Source: Thioclava marina
Lineage (GTDB): Bacteria; Pseudomonadota; Alphaproteobacteria; Rhodobacterales; Rhodobacteraceae
NCBI RefSeq assembly: GCF_002020135.1
Contig: NZ_MPZS01000001.1
Span: 1,426,001-1,490,000 of the forward strand
Reading direction: 5' to 3'
DNA length: 64,000 nt
Shown here: one piece after another, positions 37,460 to 44,840 of the stretch
Numbering within the stretch: the stretch's first letter is position 1
How the letters are laid out: the number at the start of each line of letters is the position of its first letter
The notes under the pieces: model-generated
Database searches by the model: none
The model's input: only the letters and a program-made list of their open reading frames with translations
What the model was told of the DNA's origin: nothing
Position numbers and translations under genes: made by a program

Positions 37460-37989
37460 GCGCGCCTCCGTTGGGTTGCACCCAGAGCCGCCCGCGACAG
37501 CTGCGCTGCCCCCATCCGGGCCGCCGATTGCAGGTGGAAGGCGTGGCAGATCGCGATGGCCAGCGCATCGGCGGCGTCCGGTCCCTCGAACTGCACCCCG
37601 GGAAGCTGGTGTCGCACCATGTGTTGCACCTGGACCTTGTCGGCATGACCGACGCCGACGACAGTCTTCTTGATCGCGTTGGGGGCGTATTCGCCGACCT
37701 CCAGCCCCGCCTGCGCGGGTGCCAGAAGCGCGATGCCGCGCGCCTGACCGAGCTTCAGCGTGGCCACCGCATCCTTGTTGACGAAGGTCTGCTCCACCGC
37801 CGCGGCTTCAGGCGCATGGGTGGCGATCACCGCCACCAGCCCCTCGTGCAATACCAGCAGACGCTTTGCCAGATCCTTGCCTTCGGAATGGAGAATTCCG
37901 TTCGCGACATGGCGTAGCCGCGAGCCTTCCATCTCGATCACGCCCCAACCAAGGTTGCGCAATCCCGGATCGATCCCGATCACCCGCAT
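37456..37989 (-). CDS. ruvC: Crossover junction endodeoxyribonuclease RuvC
   Basis: RuvC cuts Holliday junctions symmetrically. The 177-residue protein begins [19 protein letters not shown], with the first catalytic aspartate D7; the acidic residue in [11 protein letters not shown] and the final aspartates in [12 protein letters not shown] complete the RNase H-like site. The ATG at 37989 is the family start. It leads the ruvCAB-globin operon. Confidence 0.96.
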   Translation of the reverse strand: MRVIGIDPGLRNLGWGVIEMEGSRLRHVANGILHSEGKDLAKRLLVLHEGLVAVIATHAPEAAAVEQTFVNKDAVATLKLGQARGIALLAPAQAGLEVGEYAPNAIKKTVVGVGHADKVQVQHMVRHQLPGVQFEGPDAADALAIAICHAFHLQSAARMGAAQLSRAALGATQRRRA

Positions 37990-38029
37990 CCAGCCCGTGC
38001 CCCGTTTCGTTTTCGTTGCGCCACGATTA

Positions 38030-38044
38030 GCACGAAAAGGGAAC
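38030..38044 (-). promoter_or_regulatory. Possible degenerate LexA box upstream of ruvC
   Basis: On the minus strand this reads GTTC-CCTTTTC-GTGC, seven of eight fixed positions of the alphaproteobacterial LexA motif GTTC-N7-GTTC, about 41 bases before the ruvC start. SOS control of ruv genes is common, but a single imperfect site may be chance. Confidence 0.3.
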
Positions 38045-38205
38045 ATCGGCCAGAGGAATGCACGGGACCCCTGATCGTCACATGCGAATCCTGCATGGCG
38101 GGGCTGCCGAAACGGCGATTGTTTTCACAAACCACCCACCTTATTTGCGCATCAGAACATGAAATGACCGAAACTTGAGCAGTTTTTGAACGAAGGAACC
38201 TCCCC

Positions 38206-38391
38206 ATGTCCTCGATCGATATCCACGCCCGTATGTCGCGCAATGCGCGCCCGGGCTTCTTCTCCTCGGTGATCGCCGCGCTCCATGATTGGAACGATGC
38301 TCGCGTGACCCGCAAGGCGCTGTCGAAACTTTCCGACCGCGCTCTCGAAGATATCGGCCTGACCCGGTTCGACGTCGCGCGCATGCGCTGA
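38206..38391 (+). CDS. DUF1127 small protein
   Basis: A 61-residue basic protein with the DUF1127 (YjiS-like) C terminus KLSDRALEDIGLTRFDVARM. AAGGAACC precedes the ATG. Small DUF1127 proteins in alphaproteobacteria are linked to RNA turnover and to phosphate and carbon metabolism, and in Rhodobacter sphaeroides one is co-transcribed with CcsR small RNAs; here a terminator follows directly. It is divergent from ruvC. Confidence 0.88.
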   Translation: MSSIDIHARMSRNARPGFFSSVIAALHDWNDARVTRKALSKLSDRALEDIGLTRFDVARMR

Positions 38392-38414
38392 ACCGCCGTC
38401 TGGTGATGCGAAAA

Positions 38415-38445
38415 GGGCTGCGCCGGCAACGGCGCGGCCCTTTTT
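38415..38445 (+). terminator. Intrinsic terminator after the DUF1127 gene
   Basis: GGGCTGCGCCG (38415-38425), tetraloop GCAA, CGGCGCGGCCC (38430-38440), then TTTTT. An 11-bp stem with one T-G pair. Confidence 0.93.
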
Positions 38446-38464
38446 CATGCCACGATGAAGAAAT

Positions 38465-38812
38465 TCAATGCAAGAGCGGCCCGATAACCCCGGCAATAGC
38501 CTGCGTTGCCGCATCTGCATGCATCACCCAAGCGCCGATCCGCTCGAAGATCGAGCCATCCGCGAGGCTGGCCACACGAGCGTTGTAATCCTGCTGGCCG
38601 ATCTCTGCCAGCATCAGCCCCTTGAAGAGCAGCGCTCCGGCAAGCACCAGAGCGACCCCGCGCAGCGGAAGAGCGCGGCGGGCCTTGGGGCGAACGGAAT
38701 CGAAATAGCTACGCCCGAGCGAGCCACTGGCCTCGAAGGCGCCGCCGGCTTGATGGATCTGGTCGATCCGGTGCAGGCGTTTTTCAAACTCGTTGAACTG
38801 AGGATCGCGCAT
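38465..38812 (-). CDS. Hypothetical membrane-anchored protein
   Basis: A 115-residue protein: about 50 polar N-terminal residues (MRDPQFNEFEKRLHRIDQIH), then one membrane helix (RGVALVLAGALLFKGLMLAE) and a C-terminal part of about 45 residues. The gene is read away from prmA, 95 bases after it. The start is the ATG at 38812; longer frames would overlap prmA. The ribosome binding site is weak. I recognise no named family, though the layout is that of a small conserved Rhodobacteraceae protein. Confidence 0.7.
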   Translation of the reverse strand: MRDPQFNEFEKRLHRIDQIHQAGGAFEASGSLGRSYFDSVRPKARRALPLRGVALVLAGALLFKGLMLAEIGQQDYNARVASLADGSIFERIGAWVMHADAATQAIAGVIGPLLH

Positions 38813-38907
38813 CGCTGTTCTCACTGACACATAAAGCCCGACCAACCGGAGCCTACGAGAACAGGGTAAACCGAATCTTACCTCAATCTGAGCAAATTTG
38901 TGGCAGA

Positions 38908-39777
38908 TTATCCGCACTGCATCACCAATGTCGTCCATTCGCCAAACTCCTTCCGCGAATAGAGAACAAAGCCCTGCGCCTCATAGGCGGCGATCACCTC
39001 ATCGGCCTGCTCGTTGAGCAAACCGCTCAGGATGACGAAGCCCGATTCGGCACAATGACGGACCATGTCGGGAGCAAGCGCCACGAGCGGACCCTTCAGG
39101 ATGTTGGCGAAAATCAGGTCATAGGGCGCGGCCTGTTCGAGGCGCTCATGGTTGAACCCCGCTGCCTCGAGACAGATCACGCGGCCTTCGAGACCGTTCA
39201 GCGCGACATTGGCCGCCGCAGTCTCGACCGCGACGGGATCGATATCGGAGGCCAGAACCGGATCGGGCCAAAGCTTTGCGGCCGCCATCGCCAGCACCGC
39301 CGTGCCGCAACCGATATCCGCGACCTTGTGGAAAGCATGGCCTTCGGCGGCGAGCTGATCGAGCGCGCTCAGGCAGCCCGAGGTCGTCCCGTGATGGCCG
39401 GTCCCGAAGGCCATCGCCGCGTCGATGCGCAGCGCCACCGCATCGGCGGGCACCTTGTCCGCATCGTGGCTGCCATAGAGGAAGAACCGCCCCGCCTGCA
39501 CCGGAGCCAGCTCGCGCCGGACATGGGCCACCCAATCGGTCTCGGGCAGTTCCGAGACCGCAAAGGGCTGCGCGTCATGCGCTATCGCCAGCAGATCGAG
39601 CGCCACTCCGTCAGGCGCCTCGAGAAAATATCCCGAGACCTCGTAGCGCCCCGACCCGTCCTCGATCTCGAAAACGCCGGTTCCATAGGGACCGGGCTCG
39701 AGATCCTCGAGCCGCAGCGACAGCGCCTCGGCCGCATCGCGATCGGCCAGCGTGGTGAAGGCGGTGAAGGTGGTCAT
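38908..39777 (-). CDS. prmA: Ribosomal protein L11 methyltransferase
   Basis: PrmA trimethylates ribosomal protein L11 with S-adenosylmethionine. The 289-residue protein has an N-terminal substrate-recognition domain, then AFGTGHHGTTSGCLSALDQL and the SAM motif VADIGCGTAVLAMAAAKL, with the product-site motif FANILKGPL. Length and order are normal for the alphaproteobacterial form. It is separate from msrA by about 180 bases. Confidence 0.94.
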   Translation of the reverse strand: MTTFTAFTTLADRDAAEALSLRLEDLEPGPYGTGVFEIEDGSGRYEVSGYFLEAPDGVALDLLAIAHDAQPFAVSELPETDWVAHVRRELAPVQAGRFFLYGSHDADKVPADAVALRIDAAMAFGTGHHGTTSGCLSALDQLAAEGHAFHKVADIGCGTAVLAMAAAKLWPDPVLASDIDPVAVETAAANVALNGLEGRVICLEAAGFNHERLEQAAPYDLIFANILKGPLVALAPDMVRHCAESGFVILSGLLNEQADEVIAAYEAQGFVLYSRKEFGEWTTLVMQCG

Positions 39778-39958
39778 GTCGGCTCCTCGATTGGGTTGCG
39801 CCGGGATTAGGCGCGCGGGGGCGAGGCGTCAAGCGCGGGAGGGACTGCGCGTTGCGGCGGCACGCCCTCCGCTTGCGCGGTCCGGGCGTCCGGCGGGTGT
39901 CCGCTCACTGGAAGGCCCCGGCTCCCGCCCTCCCGGAATTTCGAGCAAGGAGACCGGA

Positions 39959-40603
39959 TCAGGCCTTGAGCCCGATCGGGCAGCTCACGCCAGTCCCGCC
40001 GATCCCGCAATAGCCCTCGGGGTTCTTGGCCAGGTATTGCTGGTGATAGTCCTCGGCGTAGTAGAAGGGCGGGGCGTCGATGATCTCGGTGGTGATCGCG
40101 CCATAGCCAGCCTGCGAAAGACGCTCGGCATAGGTCGCGCGCGAGGCCTCGGCGGCTTCGGCCTGCGCGGGGCTGTAGGTGTAGATGCCCGAGCGATATT
40201 GCGTGCCGCGATCATTGCCCTGGCGCATCCCCTGCGTGGGGTCATGGTTCTCCCAGAACACCCGCAGCAGGTCGTCATAGCTGACCTTGGCGGGATCATA
40301 GATCACACGCACCACCTCGTTATGGCCGGTCATGCCGGTGCAGACCTCGCGATAGGTGGGGTTGGGCGTGGGACCACCCGCATAGCCGACCATGCTCAGC
40401 CAGACGCCATCGGTGTTCCAGAAGATCCGCTCGACACCCCAGAAACATCCCATGCCGAACATCGCCTCTTCCATACCCTCCGGCACGGGCGCGCGCAGGT
40501 CGCGGCCCCAGAGGAAATGGGGCTCTGCCAGAGGCATCGCCTCGGGGCGGCCCGGAAGCGCCTCGGATTTCGACGGGATGGTGGCAGGTTTTCCAAACAG
40601 CAT
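39959..40603 (-). CDS. msrA: Peptide methionine-S-sulfoxide reductase
   Basis: MsrA repairs oxidised methionine. The 214-residue protein has the catalytic cysteine C53 in [12 protein letters not shown] and the C-terminal resolving cysteines in [18 protein letters not shown] lies 7 bases before the ATG at 40603. The open frame continues 61 codons upstream into the MFS gene's region and is not coding there. The 39778-39958 gap contains GC-rich imperfect repeats but nothing I can name. Confidence 0.96.
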   Translation of the reverse strand: MLFGKPATIPSKSEALPGRPEAMPLAEPHFLWGRDLRAPVPEGMEEAMFGMGCFWGVERIFWNTDGVWLSMVGYAGGPTPNPTYREVCTGMTGHNEVVRVIYDPAKVSYDDLLRVFWENHDPTQGMRQGNDRGTQYRSGIYTYSPAQAEAAEASRATYAERLSQAGYGAITTEIIDAPPFYYAEDYHQQYLAKNPEGYCGIGGTGVSCPIGLKA

Positions 40604-40661
40604 GGCGGATCTCCCTATTCGCGCCCCTCTGAAATAGGCCGGGTGCGGGGGAATTTCCAGT

Positions 40662-41897
40662 TCACGCAGGTACCGGCCCAAGCCCCTGAAGCACCGTCTC
40701 GTAGCCCTTCGAGGGGTGGCGCGGCACCAGAAGCGCGAGCCCGAGCGAGACCACGGCCATCCCGGCCGCCAGCCCGAATACCGCACCGGGCGAGACCATC
40801 CACAGATAGCCCAGCGTCGCGGGCAGGAACACGGCGGCGATATGGTTGATCGTGAAGGCCACGGCCGCGGTCGGCGCGATATCCTGCGGATCGCAGATCT
40901 TCTGGAAATAGGTCTTCTGCGCGAAGGCGAGCGCGAACAACAGATGGTCGATCACGTAAAGCGCAGCGGCCAGCCACAGCCCCCAGCCGAACCAGTAGAT
41001 CCCGCCATATGCGAGGAAGAGCAGCGTCAGGCCGGTATATTCGAAGACCAGCGCACGGCGCTCGCCGAAGCGTCCGACGAAGCGCCCCATCGCAGGAGCG
41101 GCGGCCATGTTGACCGCGAAATTGATCAGGAACAGGGCCGAGATCTCATCGACCCGCAGACCGAACCGCTCGACCATCATGAAGGCCGCGAAGACCACGA
41201 AGATCTGCCGCCGCGCCCCCGCCATGAAGGTGATCGCGTAATAGAGCCAGTAGCGCTTACGCAGCACGAATTTCTTCGATTGCGGCTCGCGGGTGTGGAA
41301 TTGCGGATAGATCAGCGCCGCGGCTCCGATCATCACCATCGTCGTCAGCCCCGCAGCCGCGTAGACGAATTCGTAGCTGAGGTTGAAGGTCTTCCAGGTC
41401 AGCACCAGCAGCGCGTAGGCCGCCAGCGACGCGCCCGAGCCGATCGCCACGATCCGGCCCAGCGTCTGCGGCGCCTCCGACTTGTCGATCCATTGCAGCT
41501 GGAGCGACTGATTCACCGCCTGGAAATAGTGAAACCCGATCGAGGAGAGCAGCGTCACGATGATCAGTCCGGCGAAGCTCGGGAAAAGCGCGGTCACCGC
41601 CGTTGCCGCGCCCAGCAGCAGCAGTGACAGGATTGCCAATGTCTGCTCGCGCATCACCCAGAGTACCACGATCACCCCGATCGCAAGGAACCCCGGCACT
41701 TCGCGGAAGCTCTGCAGCCAGCCGATATCGACCCCGTCGAAATTCACCACGTCGATGACGAAGTTGTTCAAGAGCGCCGACCAGGTGGCAAACGAGATCG
41801 GCATCGCCGCCGCCATGACGTAAAGAAGGGCCTCGGGCCTGCGCCAGCGCGGCAGGGTGTGGGCCTCGTCGAGATGAACGTCACGCAGTTTGATCAT
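40662..41897 (-). CDS. Major facilitator superfamily transporter
   Basis: A 411-residue protein with about twelve membrane helices in two halves joined by a basic loop (RKRYW, near residue 215). No substrate-specific motif is recognised. The start is the ATG at 41897 ([15 protein letters not shown]); upstream frames would run into the shared promoter. It is divergent from the YeeE/YedE gene across a region with an FNR-like box, so the two may respond together to oxygen. Confidence 0.82.
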   Translation of the reverse strand: MIKLRDVHLDEAHTLPRWRRPEALLYVMAAAMPISFATWSALLNNFVIDVVNFDGVDIGWLQSFREVPGFLAIGVIVVLWVMREQTLAILSLLLLGAATAVTALFPSFAGLIIVTLLSSIGFHYFQAVNQSLQLQWIDKSEAPQTLGRIVAIGSGASLAAYALLVLTWKTFNLSYEFVYAAAGLTTMVMIGAAALIYPQFHTREPQSKKFVLRKRYWLYYAITFMAGARRQIFVVFAAFMMVERFGLRVDEISALFLINFAVNMAAAPAMGRFVGRFGERRALVFEYTGLTLLFLAYGGIYWFGWGLWLAAALYVIDHLLFALAFAQKTYFQKICDPQDIAPTAAVAFTINHIAAVFLPATLGYLWMVSPGAVFGLAAGMAVVSLGLALLVPRHPSKGYETVLQGLGPVPA

Positions 41898-41949
41898 GCA
41901 GACCTTAGACGCGATGCCTGACGTTCGGGCAAGGATACAAAGGTGCATT

Positions 41950-41963
41950 CTGATACAGATCAA
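41950..41963. promoter_or_regulatory. FNR/FnrL-like box
   Basis: CTGAT-ACAG-ATCAA matches nine of the ten fixed bases of the FNR consensus TTGAT-N4-ATCAA. It is 53 bases before each of the divergent MFS and YeeE/YedE starts. GTGCATT occurs on both sides (41943-41949 and 41965-41971), a possible second binding motif. Confidence 0.6.
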
Positions 41964-42016
41964 TGTGCATTGGTGCAAAATCTGGCATCAGCCCGGATGC
42001 GAACGGGAGGATTGTC

Positions 42017-43081
42017 ATGGACATCATCGAGCTTGTCGAACGGATTGGCGAGGGGCCCACGGCGGCGCTCTTCGGACTGATCACCGGCCTCATTTTCGGC
42101 GTTGCCGCCCAGCGCTCGAACTTTTGCCTGCGCGCAGCGACGGTGGAATTCGCCCGCGGCAAGCTCGGCGGCAAGGTCGCGGTCTGGTTCCTGACATTCT
42201 CGACAGCGCTCGTCTGGGTTCAATCGGCGCAGCTTCTGGGTCTGTTCCGTCAGGCCGACAGCCGGGTGATGTCGGTGCCGGGTTCGTGGTCGGGCGCGAT
42301 CGTCGGCGGGCTTCTCTTCGGCGTGGGCATGGTGCTTTCGCGCGGCTGTTCGGGCCGCCTGCTGGTTCTGGCCGCCACGGGCAACCTGCGCTCCGTCGTC
42401 TCGGGGCTGATCTTTGCCGTGACCGCCACGATGAGCCTCAAGGGCATCCTCGCGCCCGTGCGCGACAAGCTCGCGGGCCTTTGGATCACCGGGGCGGAGA
42501 ACGTGAATATCCTCTCCGCACTGCACCTGCCCGACTGGACGGGGCTTGCCGTGGGCATCGTATTCGCCGTGGCGGGCATGTATCTCGCCGCGCGCAACCA
42601 GATCGGCGTGAAGACCTGGATCTTCGCTTCGGGCGTCGGCTTTTCCGTGGCCGTTGGCTGGGTTCTGACCTTCACCCTCAGCCAGGTCGCCTTCGAGCCG
42701 GTCCCGGTCAACTCGGTCACCTTCTCCGGCCCCTCGGCCAACACGCTTCTGTTCTTCCTTGATCGCGGCGCCGTGCTGGAGTTTGACGTGGGCCTCGTGC
42801 CGGGCGTGGTTCTCGGCGCCTTCCTCAGCTCGCTCGCCGCGCGCCAGTTCGCCTGGCAGGCGTTCGATTCCGTGCCGGTGATGCGGCGCTCGATGATCGG
42901 CGCTGTCCTGATGGGCTTCGGCGCAATGCTCGCGGGCGGTTGCGCGATCGGCAACGGCGTCACGGGCACCTCGGTTCTCGCGGGCACGGCATGGCTGGCG
43001 CTCTTCTGCATGTGGATCGGCGCGATGCTCACCGATTTCCTGCTCGACCAACGGTCCATGGCGCCTGCCGAGGCCTGCTGA
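42017..43081 (+). CDS. YeeE/YedE family sulfur-compound transporter
   Basis: A 354-residue membrane protein of the YeeE/YedE (TsuA-like) family, which moves thiosulfate or related sulfur compounds. The three conserved cysteines of the family lie in RSNFCLRAA, SRGCSGRLL and GGCAIGNGV, where they relay the substrate. Nine or more membrane helices are visible. GGGAGGATTG precedes the ATG. Thiosulfate, sulfide-derived sulfur or selenite are possible substrates. No TusA-like partner is adjacent. Confidence 0.9.
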   Translation: MDIIELVERIGEGPTAALFGLITGLIFGVAAQRSNFCLRAATVEFARGKLGGKVAVWFLTFSTALVWVQSAQLLGLFRQADSRVMSVPGSWSGAIVGGLLFGVGMVLSRGCSGRLLVLAATGNLRSVVSGLIFAVTATMSLKGILAPVRDKLAGLWITGAENVNILSALHLPDWTGLAVGIVFAVAGMYLAARNQIGVKTWIFASGVGFSVAVGWVLTFTLSQVAFEPVPVNSVTFSGPSANTLLFFLDRGAVLEFDVGLVPGVVLGAFLSSLAARQFAWQAFDSVPVMRRSMIGAVLMGFGAMLAGGCAIGNGVTGTSVLAGTAWLALFCMWIGAMLTDFLLDQRSMAPAEAC

Positions 43082-43098
43082 AACTTTTTTTCGTGGCT

Positions 43099-43114
43099 GC
43101 GGGATTATTCCCGC
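43099..43114. promoter_or_regulatory. Inverted repeat upstream of the sigma-factor operon
   Basis: GCGGGA-TTAT-TCCCGC is a perfect 6-bp inverted repeat between the YeeE/YedE gene and the next operon. It has no T tract on either strand and could be an operator or a weak stop for the upstream message. Confidence 0.3.
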
Positions 43115-43185
43115 GCCCGTCGCGTCATTGCTATCGGGTCCGACGGAAACGGGCCTGATACGCATCACCGACAAGGAGCCACGAG

Positions 43186-43566
43186 ATGACCTTCCGTTCC
43201 CTGACCCTACCGCTGGCAATGGCGCTGTGCCTTCCCGCCGCGCTGGCCGCTGCCGCCCCGACGATGACCGCCGCAAGCGGCAAGGGCGAGATCCTGACCG
43301 ATGACGCCGGGATGACCCTCTATGTCTTCGACAAGGACGCCAATGGCCGCTCGGCCTGCAATGGCGAGTGCGCCACCAAATGGCCGCCACTGGCCGCCTC
43401 GGCAGACGACAAGCCTACCGGCGACTACGCGATCATCGCCCGTGATGATGGCACGCTGCAATGGAGCTACAAGGGCAAACCGCTCTATGCGTGGTTCAAA
43501 GACGCGAAACCGGGCGATCTGACGGGCGATGGCGTCAATGGTGTATGGCACCTCGCGCGGCCCTGA
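43186..43566 (+). CDS. Secreted protein of the COG4315 / Lipoprotein_15 family
   Basis: A 126-residue protein with a signal peptide (MTFRSLTLPLAMALCLPAAL). The mature part shows the repeat of this family: GMTLYVFDKDANGRSACNG, then CATKWPPL and a second copy GKPLYAWFKDAKPGD. It is a periplasmic protein of unknown function with a conserved Cys pair. The ECF sigma factor gene follows 12 bases later, and such proteins often sit in sigma/anti-sigma operons that sense oxidative or envelope stress. Confidence 0.85.
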   Translation: MTFRSLTLPLAMALCLPAALAAAAPTMTAASGKGEILTDDAGMTLYVFDKDANGRSACNGECATKWPPLAASADDKPTGDYAIIARDDGTLQWSYKGKPLYAWFKDAKPGDLTGDGVNGVWHLARP

Positions 43567-43578
43567 CGCGAGGACACC

Positions 43579-44082
43579 ATGCCGGTTCTGGACGAGATCG
43601 AAGCCGAAATCCCCGCTCTGCGTCGATATGCGCGTGCGTTGCTGCGCGATGCCGACGCGGCTGACGATCTCGTCCAGGATTGCCTGGAGCGCGCGGTGGC
43701 CCGGCGCCGCGACTGGCGCGGCGAAGGCCCGCTGCGCGCCTGGCTGTTCCGGATCCTGCTCAACCGGCTGCGCGACCTGCAACGCTGCGCACCCCGCCCC
43801 GGTCATCTGGTTCCGGTCGACGATCTCTACCCCGAGCCAGGCCAGCCCGCCGCGCAAGAAGATCACATGGCCTTAAGCGAGGTGCGCGCCGCAATGGCGC
43901 GCCTGCCCGAGGATCAGCGCCGCGCGCTCCTGCTCGTGGCGCTCGAAGGGTTCAGCTTCGACGAAGCGGCGCTGGCGCTCGAGATTCCGAAGGGCACATT
44001 GATGTCGCGCCTCGCGCGCGCGCGCGAGACATTGCGCGAGATGACCGGGCGCACAGCAAAGACGAAAGGCATCCAGAGATGA
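43579..44082 (+). CDS. ECF-type RNA polymerase sigma factor
   Basis: A 167-residue group 4 sigma factor. Region 2 is seen in LLRDADAADDLVQDCLERAV with GPLRAWLFRILLNRLRD, and region 4 in FSFDEAALALEIPKGTLMSR. Regions 1 and 3 are absent, as usual. It overlaps the next gene by 4 bases (ATGA). The adjoining membrane protein is the probable anti-sigma factor. Confidence 0.92.
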   Translation: MPVLDEIEAEIPALRRYARALLRDADAADDLVQDCLERAVARRRDWRGEGPLRAWLFRILLNRLRDLQRCAPRPGHLVPVDDLYPEPGQPAAQEDHMALSEVRAAMARLPEDQRRALLLVALEGFSFDEAALALEIPKGTLMSRLARARETLREMTGRTAKTKGIQR

Positions 44083-44840
44083 ACGACGAAGAGCTTCTCG
44101 CCTATCACGCAGGCGCGCTGGATGCGGCGGCGTGTGCGCGCGTCGAAGCCCGGCTGGCAGGCGACCCCGAGGCCCGCGCCCGGCTCGCCGATTGGGCAGC
44201 CCAGGATGCGGCCCTTGCGCAAGCCTTCGGCGATCCGGCCTCGGAGCCCGTGCCCGAACGGCTCCGCGCGGTGATTGGCGAGGCGCGCAATTCTCCCGCG
44301 CCGCCCCCCGCGTGGACCTTCGGTCTCTCCAGAATCGCTGCCGCCGTCGCCCTGCTGGCACTCGGCGCCACGGGCGGCTGGCTCGCGCATGGCCCCACCA
44401 CGCCGCAGCCCGGCACATCGCTCGCGCAGGCCGCGACCACGGCCTATCGCACCTATGTCACCGAAGTCGTCCACCCGGTCGAGGTCCCCGCAAGCGACGC
44501 GGCGCATCTTACCTCCTGGGTCTCGAAACGGCTCGGCCATCCGATCCACGCCCCCGATTTCGCCACGCTGGGCTTCCGGCTGATGGGCGGGCGCGTCCTG
44601 CCCGGCGAGCCCGGCACGGCCGCGCAATTCATGTATGAAAACGACCTCGGCCAGCGCATCACCCTCTACGTCACACAACGCGCGCAAGGAGAGGACGACA
44701 CCGCCTTCCGCTTTTTCGATCAGGGTCGCGAGAGCGGTTTCTGGTGGGTCGATGGCCCCTTCGGCTATGCGCTCGTCGGCGACATCAGCCGGGACGCGCT
44801 GCGCAAGATCGCCACCGCCGCCTATGAGCAGCTGATCTAG
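44079..44840 (+). CDS. Membrane anti-sigma factor
   Basis: A 253-residue protein with a cytoplasmic N-terminal domain (MNDEELLAYHAGALDAAACA) of the anti-sigma type, one membrane helix near residues 84-103 (IAAAVALLALGATGGWLAHG), and a periplasmic domain of about 150 residues. The HxxxCxxC zinc motif of ZAS anti-sigma factors is absent. It probably holds the co-encoded sigma factor until an outer signal arrives. Its TAG stop shares CTAG with the stop of the convergent priA gene. Confidence 0.85.
   Translation: MNDEELLAYHAGALDAAACARVEARLAGDPEARARLADWAAQDAALAQAFGDPASEPVPERLRAVIGEARNSPAPPPAWTFGLSRIAAAVALLALGATGGWLAHGPTTPQPGTSLAQAATTAYRTYVTEVVHPVEVPASDAAHLTSWVSKRLGHPIHAPDFATLGFRLMGGRVLPGEPGTAAQFMYENDLGQRITLYVTQRAQGEDDTAFRFFDQGRESGFWWVDGPFGYALVGDISRDALRKIATAAYEQLI

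Noticed and set aside
38899-38911. TGTGGCAGATTAT shared with 55221-55233
   Set aside because: One shared 13-mer, one copy at the end of prmA; likely chance. A genome-wide count would decide.
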